From: Aristolochia californica
Taxonomy: Eukaryota; Streptophyta; Magnoliopsida; Piperales; Aristolochiaceae
Length of the DNA stretch: 64,000 nucleotides
Reading direction: 5' to 3'
Assembly: GCA_029961685.1 (NCBI GenBank)
Contig: JARWKL010000008.1
Coordinates: 35,826,930 to 35,890,929 of the forward strand
Part shown: positions 59,095 through 64,000 of the stretch, in pieces
How the letters are laid out: each line of letters opens with the position of its first letter
How positions within the stretch are numbered: the stretch's first letter is position 1
Notes under the pieces: model-generated
The model's input: only the letters and a program-made list of their open reading frames with translations
Told to the model about the DNA's origin: nothing
The model's database searches: none
Made by a program: the position numbers and the translations under genes

Positions 59095-59234
59095 TTGACT
59101 CTAAAAAATATCACGGTTGGGACACCATGAGAGTCGATGCCCGGATTGGGATACCATGATAAATTTAACTCTAAAAAATATCATGGTTGGGATACCATGA
59201 GAGTCGGTGTCCAGATTGGGACACCAATATAAAT
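59095..59234. repeat. Two-copy tandem repeat, about 70 bp, in the A1 tail
   Basis: actctaaaaaatatca-ggttggga-accatgagagtcg wording occurs from about 59098 and 59168, with a handful of differences. Same location in the tail as the 58-bp array of the left A1 copy. Confidence 0.85.
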
Positions 59235-59607
59235 CAACCGACTGCCCCCCTCCCCCCCTCCTGTAATGAATTTTATTACTCTTACCACTTGAGAGTCGTT
59301 GTCCCATGGAGGGACACGGTGGTGGATACTGCAGAGCAATACCGATAGACACACTACTTACAGAAGATGGAGTGTGCCCTACATCCAACATTAGGACTGA
59401 AGTATGGGGCAACGTCTTACCGGCTAGGAGTGATTTTGACTCTCACTTATATTATGCTAGCAGAGCCTCATGGAAGGACGCAACAGCGTGAGGGGGAGTG
59501 TTGGAAGATGAATTGGAAGATGTACTATTTTATACAAAAAGATTTTATACATAATTTGCAGCAAGCTGGGAGTTCATGTTGTTCTCTCACCCTCAGCTTT
59601 AGGGGAA

Positions 59608-60049
59608 TGTTGGAAGATAGGCCCAAGCCAACACAACCAAGGAAGATCCACATATCTAAGAGTATTATAAGATGGGCCACACGACCAAGGAAGGCTCACA
59701 AGATGGGCCCAAACACATAGGAAGTAGGACCCACCATGATTATCATGAGCTGACATTCTTATCACATAAGTTAGAAGATCAAGAAGGACTCACAAAGACA
59801 TCTTTATTTTATGGTCACTTCCTAGAAGAGTTCTAGTTTGAGTTATGTTTGTCTTTTATCTATATTGAGTTATTTAATTATGTTTGGACTTATCTTTCAG
59901 TGTTAGAGTTTGGGTGTAATTGGGACAAAGGTAGTTTTATTATAATTGGACTCTACTACCTTCCTCTATTATAAATAGAGGTTCATGTACTGTGATTATA
60001 ATAAGTTAATGAAGTCAATGAAGTATTTCTCTTTTTCATAAATTCAACA
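59608..60049 (+). repeat. A1 3' LTR
   Basis: Same ends and the same length as the 5' LTR, preceded by the purine tract and followed by TSD. Confidence 0.93.
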
Positions 60050-60054
60050 CTAAT

Positions 60055-60453
60055 TTATATAATAATAAGCTCTAACAATTAATTATGATGTACAAGTATA
60101 ATTTTTGTAGCAAAAAAGGGTAATTCTATAATTTAGGCAAAAACAACCAACACATACACAAGTGTCAACCACTTCAGTAGAAAAAATGAAGACATGAAAC
60201 ATAAAAGGTCAAAATGAGTGAACCACTTGCAAAGGAATCAATCACGTTAGCAAAAAAAATGAAGAACAAAGCCAAAAGGAGTCGACCACTAAAAAAGTGA
60301 GTTTTGAATATTAAAAAGAGTTAACTACTTCAATAGGTGATTCGTGTCGGCCAAGGTGGCTTCTCAAGAGGGAGGGTAAATTGAGATTCTAAGTTAAAAA
60401 ATTAAGTGTTCATGGAGTGCTAAAATAAGGTATGGCAAATAATAAAACAAGCA
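60055..60453. other. Spacer between A1 and the next LTR element
   Basis: AT-rich, no gene. A few repeated caaa/gtgaaccact words only. Confidence 0.45.
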
Positions 60454-60886
60454 TGTTGGAAGACATCTCGAAGTGGCATCAATTTAAATACCTCTCCCAC
60501 GTCAAAGAGATGGCAAATGAGGTAATTAAAAGGTCTTCTCATAAGGATGGCACAAGGGTGTAATTAAGGAAGATGATGTATGACTCTAATGTCTTTTCCT
60601 TTTCAAAGCTTGTAGCCCTAAAGACATTATAGTCATTGTGAACCTCCTTACACAACTATAAATAGAGGCACAAGGCATGGGGTAGATCATTAAGTCTCCC
60701 CACTTTCTTTCAAATTAGTCCCTAGTTTTCCCTCTTCCCCCAAGCTCTCTCTCTCTCCATCTCTCTAGTTGTCTTTGCCCTTACCTTTTTGCTTCTTTCT
60801 TCCTCTTCCTTTCTCCTCCTATTCTTCTTCCTCTCCTCTCTCACCACATTGGTTGAGGACCTTGTCATGGGATCTTAAATCCAACA
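60454..60886 (+). repeat. 5' LTR of the rightmost element
   Basis: TG...CA ends, TATA segment and an adjacent PBS. The 60720-60830 part is strongly CT-rich. Confidence 0.8.
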
Positions 60887-61935
60887 TGGTATCAAAGCAG
60901 TGGATTTAGGATCCCAACATTAACATGGTGATTCAGATTATCAAGCTTCATGTAAAGTTCTTTTGAAGAAGCAATGATTAGCTTGCACCAAAGATCAGTT
61001 GTTTTCATCCTTGTTTTTTTCCTCCAATATCATTGGCCCCAAGGCTTTGATCTTTGAAATCTGAGCAAGGGATGATGATTCTCATTTAATCTGGATAGAA
61101 AGCTTGAAAGTTATATTTCTTACTTCGGTGGTAACTCTTTCATGGTTTTTTTATACTCAATTTGCAAAATTTGGTTCAATTGACAAGCTCGTTTTTGTGC
61201 ATAAAAAGTTGATTTGGTTGCTTGGAAAATACATGTGAATGAGCCATTATGATTAGCATAATCAAAGCTCATTGATCTGGAGTGTTTTTGAATTGTTGAT
61301 TTTGTTATATGTTATTCATCCATGAAGAACTTTGTTTGCTAAAAAAGGAGGATGCCGAGACCTTTGAAGGTTGGTATCATTTTTTTTTTGTTTCATAATT
61401 ATGGGATGTTAAATGATATTTGATTGAAGCTAGGCTCGTTTATTACTGGTTTCATGAGTATATTATTTAGAGAATCCATGCATACGTTATTAAGGTCTCT
61501 TGAAGTTTCATTGTTTGATGATGATAAGTTGATATTCAAAATGAACTTGTGAAGTTTCCTTTGGAAGTGCTGAATTTGTTTTGATTAATAGAGGATACAT
61601 GTTGGTGTTTTTCCTCTCATTGGAAAGTATTCCACGTTGAGATAAAGGGCTAAATCAGGGTGAATTGATTTACCCAAAGATTCAAGAAAAAAAAGGAAAT
61701 AAAAAGTTGACTTTTGGATGATAGTTGGAGCCTAAAACATAGAAGAAAAATTTCCTCTCTTGAAAAATCCTCTAGCTTGCTCAAGATCCCTTATTTTTTG
61801 TATGATTATTATTTACCTTGATTAATTATCCTCTTGCCTAAAATAATTAAGACAAGTGAAGATTCAAATATTTTGGTGATGTGGCGCCATAACTCAAAAG
61901 AAAAGTTTTTTTGGTTATTTTTGGAAGTGGCTGAT

Positions 61936-62252
61936 TGTTATGGTCCTAGGTTAAGTACCTATGTCTTCCGCTCCTAACAGGCCGGTCTTTTGGGTAATAT
62001 TGGCTAGGTGCTTAACATTTGGTATCAGAGTTAGCTCCCTCATTGCGTGTTCGAATCCCGGAGGGGGCGACTGCGAAGGGGGCGACCTATGCAGAGGGGG
62101 CGACCTTGGCGGAGTGGGCCATCGCTAGAGTGGGCCATCGTGGACATCGGCCCGCGAAGGAGGGGTGTGATGTTATGGTCCTAGGTTAAGTACCTATGTC
62201 TTCCGCTCCTAACAGGCCGGTCTTTTGGGTAGTATTGGCTAGGTGCTTAACA
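61936..62252 (+). mobile_element. TRIM element, 317 bp, with perfect TSD
   Basis: Two 82-bp direct repeats, 61936-62017 and 62171-62252, tgttatggtcc to tgcttaaca, differ at a single base (gggtaatatt against gggtagtatt). Perfect 5-bp TSD ctgat (61931-61935, 62253-62257). PBS tggtatcagag at 62020-62030 and a purine-rich tract gaaggaggggtgtga before the 3' repeat. Only 153 bp lie between the repeats. This is a complete terminal-repeat retrotransposon in miniature, and the near-identical repeats suggest a young insertion. Confidence 0.93.
62001..62058 (+). promoter_or_regulatory. Possible Pol III A/B box pair in the TRIM
   Basis: tgttcgaatcc (62048-62058) matches the tRNA B box GGTTCGANNCC at 10 of 11 positions, within a T-arm-like context. 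tggctaggtgc (62001-62011) is a weaker A-box match. About 47 bp separate them. No tRNA cloverleaf can be drawn, so this is a promoter-like hint only. Confidence 0.35.
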
Positions 62253-63589
62253 CTGATTTAGTGGGAAATCTTCCATTTTTTATTTAGTGGATGAGTTGAT
62301 TTGATTATGTCCTTGAATATTACTCCTTCATGATTAAGAAAGACATGTGTTACCTATTTGATCTTGGCCAACATAAGGTTTCTTTACTTAATGCATAATT
62401 GATTGAGATCTCGGATTGGTTTAGTTAGCTTGAGCCTTGATTATGATCTCGGGTTGGTTTGATTCTTCCCTTAAGTTGGTTCATATTTGGGTTAGCTTGT
62501 TGGAGTTAACTCGTGAGTCCGAGATGACCCGGTCCGAGTTAACCTGAGTTAACTCGAGCAGAACAATATCAGTATGTCACATGGATCATGAGTTGATCTT
62601 AATATTATGGTTCACCTCAATAAGCCTTGTGCTTGTTCTTTGGTATGTAGTTAGCCTGGCGTGAATATCAGCCAATTATCTGCTCGGGAGAAAGAGTAGA
62701 GTGAATAATTCTCGACAAATAGTAGGAATATTAGGATACCATAGTAGGATAGACTCGATTACTTTAGGATAGATAGTAGAGAGACTTCAATTACTAGGAT
62801 AGACAGCTTAGCTTTCTTAACTGATTTCAGGCTTCGGATGGAAACCAATATGATATCTGGTGAGCTGGTCAATTAATGAAGCTATTTGCGGAATGAAATA
62901 CTAGATGCTAACCAATCTCCAACCAAATAAACAAAGCCAACTACCAGTGATCAAGGGACATAATGTTGTAGTGATCAAGGGAGATTATTCTGCAGTGACA
63001 ACAACTTCTAGTTCGAAGAATAATTCCAAACTAGATTGATGAGAATACAGGATTGGCAACTGCTATAATCGAGATTGACTAAGAAGATGAAGGTACCAGG
63101 TTGGACACGATCAACTCTGACAACCAGGCTGGATGAGAACAGATAGATACAAGGCTGGATCCTTGATAATATTGCCAATGAGAGAGCCAACATACTCAAT
63201 GAGATGACGAAGATTTTATTAACGAAGCCAACTGGAACAATGATTTGGGCAGTCAATGAGAGAGCAAAAAAGGAATTAGACCCTTGTTATGGATCCACAA
63301 TAGTTGTTCTAGTTGTGTTTCAGAGCCAAACCCAACACATAATTGAACTTTGGATTCCAGGTGCCAATCTCAGGCTAGCGCCATTGAATTGCAGAGTGCC
63401 AACCAGTTGATTATCGTGATGAGCATGATGAAACGGAAGCAAATATATGTCGTATCTGAGTCTATGATTTCTTCAATTTCTGGGAGTTGATCAGTATTGG
63501 TAGTGGAGAACTAGAGACTAATAGATATTTGCCAAAAAATTGATCGGGAAGACCATCACCCTTGTGGTCGATACCATACTCGATCAGTT

Positions 63590-64000
63590 TGTTAAGTTGT
63601 GAAGACCATCACCCTTCGCGGTAAGGTTGTTGTGGGGGTTGGAAGGGGGGCAAGGAGCCCCCCTCCCTAGGGTGTGGGGGCAGAGCCTCTGCCAGATCCA
63701 TGATATATTGATTGTTGTTTCATTAAGGGCAGTTTGGGAATTTCACTCTTGTAAAGCAGTTGCCCTAATTTTCTCTTTATATGAAAGGGGGGGGGGGGGG
63801 GGGGGGGGGGGGGGCGGGCGCTATTAGGCTTTTATCATTCATCATCTGAGGAGCATCAGTTGCGGCCGAGAGAGGTTAGAGAAAAATAACACCTGTAAGT
63901 TTGTACAATCTCTCTTGTAAACTATTTCATCTTCATAGTGGATTACTGCAGTGGCGGAAGACAGGATGTAGTCTCACCTTGATGCGAACCTATATAAATC
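63590..64000 (+). repeat. LTR of family C, cut by window end
   Basis: tgttaagttgtgaag start and extended similarity to the solo LTR 37655-38116. Whether it is solo or part of a full element cannot be seen. Confidence 0.7.
63787..63814. repeat. Poly-G run (28 bases)
   Basis: Uninterrupted 28 G inside the family C LTR, where the other copy reads tttggggga. Length may be unreliable. Confidence 0.95.

Larger units (their letters stand above)
57292..60049 (+). mobile_element. Family A1 non-autonomous LTR element, complete
   Basis: LTRs 57292-57733 and 59608-60049, both 442 bp, ends tgttgg and caaca. Perfect TSD ctaat (57287-57291, 60050-60054). Perfect PBS 57734-57745. Purine tract taggggaa (59600-59607). 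The interior is 1.87 kb without a credible ORF: four modules of about 195 bp, an internal PPT-like site (58800-58811), a conserved ggtattttattccatatgtt segment, then a tail with two 70-bp repeats. Roughly 25 differences between LTRs by eye. It must be mobilised by proteins of another element. Confidence 0.93.
60454..64000 (+). mobile_element. Further non-autonomous LTR element (5' LTR and interior; right end out of window)
   Basis: 5' LTR 60454-60886 (tgttggaagacatc to aatccaaca, TATA segment tataaatagagg near 60657) and PBS 60887-60898 (tggtatcaaagc, one mismatch). Its middle resembles the B LTR (ctttt.ctttt.aa...tgtagccctaa). The interior is non-coding and contains the TRIM (61936-62252), an element E-like segment (about 62440-63420) and an LTR C copy at the edge. 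No 3' LTR in view, so the right limit is only the window end. Confidence 0.7.

Noticed and set aside
62040..62065. tRNA gene suggested by a T-arm-like word
   Set aside because: No acceptor stem, D-arm or anticodon arm can be drawn; the word lies in the interior of the TRIM.

Overview
This window is nuclear DNA from a flowering plant. Two genes have plant-type orthologues with GT-AG introns, and almost everything else is plant LTR-retrotransposon or hAT-like DNA carrying initiator-tRNA-Met primer-binding sites. I cannot name the species; the density of nested elements suggests a TE-rich, non-compact genome.

Two host genes look intact. (1) A CCDC124/Lso2-type ribosome-associated protein lies on the + strand (11539-28756, three exons, 229 aa as modelled). 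Its first intron is 15.4 kb, most of it one nest of transposons. (2) A peroxisomal enoyl-CoA hydratase 2 (ECH2) lies on the - strand (50837-54982). Its eleven exons join without any frame error into 311 codons, including a 23-nt microexon, the hydratase-2 motif and a C-terminal Ser-Ser-Leu.

Layout. 1-2219: reverse-oriented non-autonomous LTR element (family A1) cut by the window edge, with a six-copy 58-bp minisatellite. 2220-9128: 3' part of a second non-autonomous element (A2) whose polypurine tract is split by chromovirus Gypsy-1 (2627-8783). 9470-11145: copia remnant, then another A2 end. 11539-28756: CCDC124. Its intron holds element E (13788-25293, TSD gtctc), which holds a hAT-like element (13797-22118, TSD gttagaac), which holds chromovirus Gypsy-2 (15217-21102, TSD catgc/catgt). 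29768-30984: second hAT-like copy. 31191-32430: copia gag remnant. 33360-34030: minisatellites. 34040-39096: family B elements nested in each other, with two solo LTRs inside. 41650-49642: reverse A2 element carrying a decayed copia element and a solo LTR. 50837-54982: ECH2. 55291-56572: third hAT-like copy, about 300 bp upstream of the ECH2 start. 57292-60049: complete A1 element with perfect TSD. 60454-64000: further non-autonomous element with a 317-bp TRIM and the start of an LTR of family C.

The most unusual content is a clan of coding-poor LTR elements (A1, A2, B and relatives). They have different LTRs but share internal cassettes: degenerate modules of about 190-195 bp after the primer-binding site, and a conserved block with internal purine tracts before the 3' LTR. 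The three autonomous-type elements (Gypsy-1, Gypsy-2, copia) are all broken by stops, frameshifts or deletions. Coordinates and repeat comparisons were read by eye; no alignment or database search was run.
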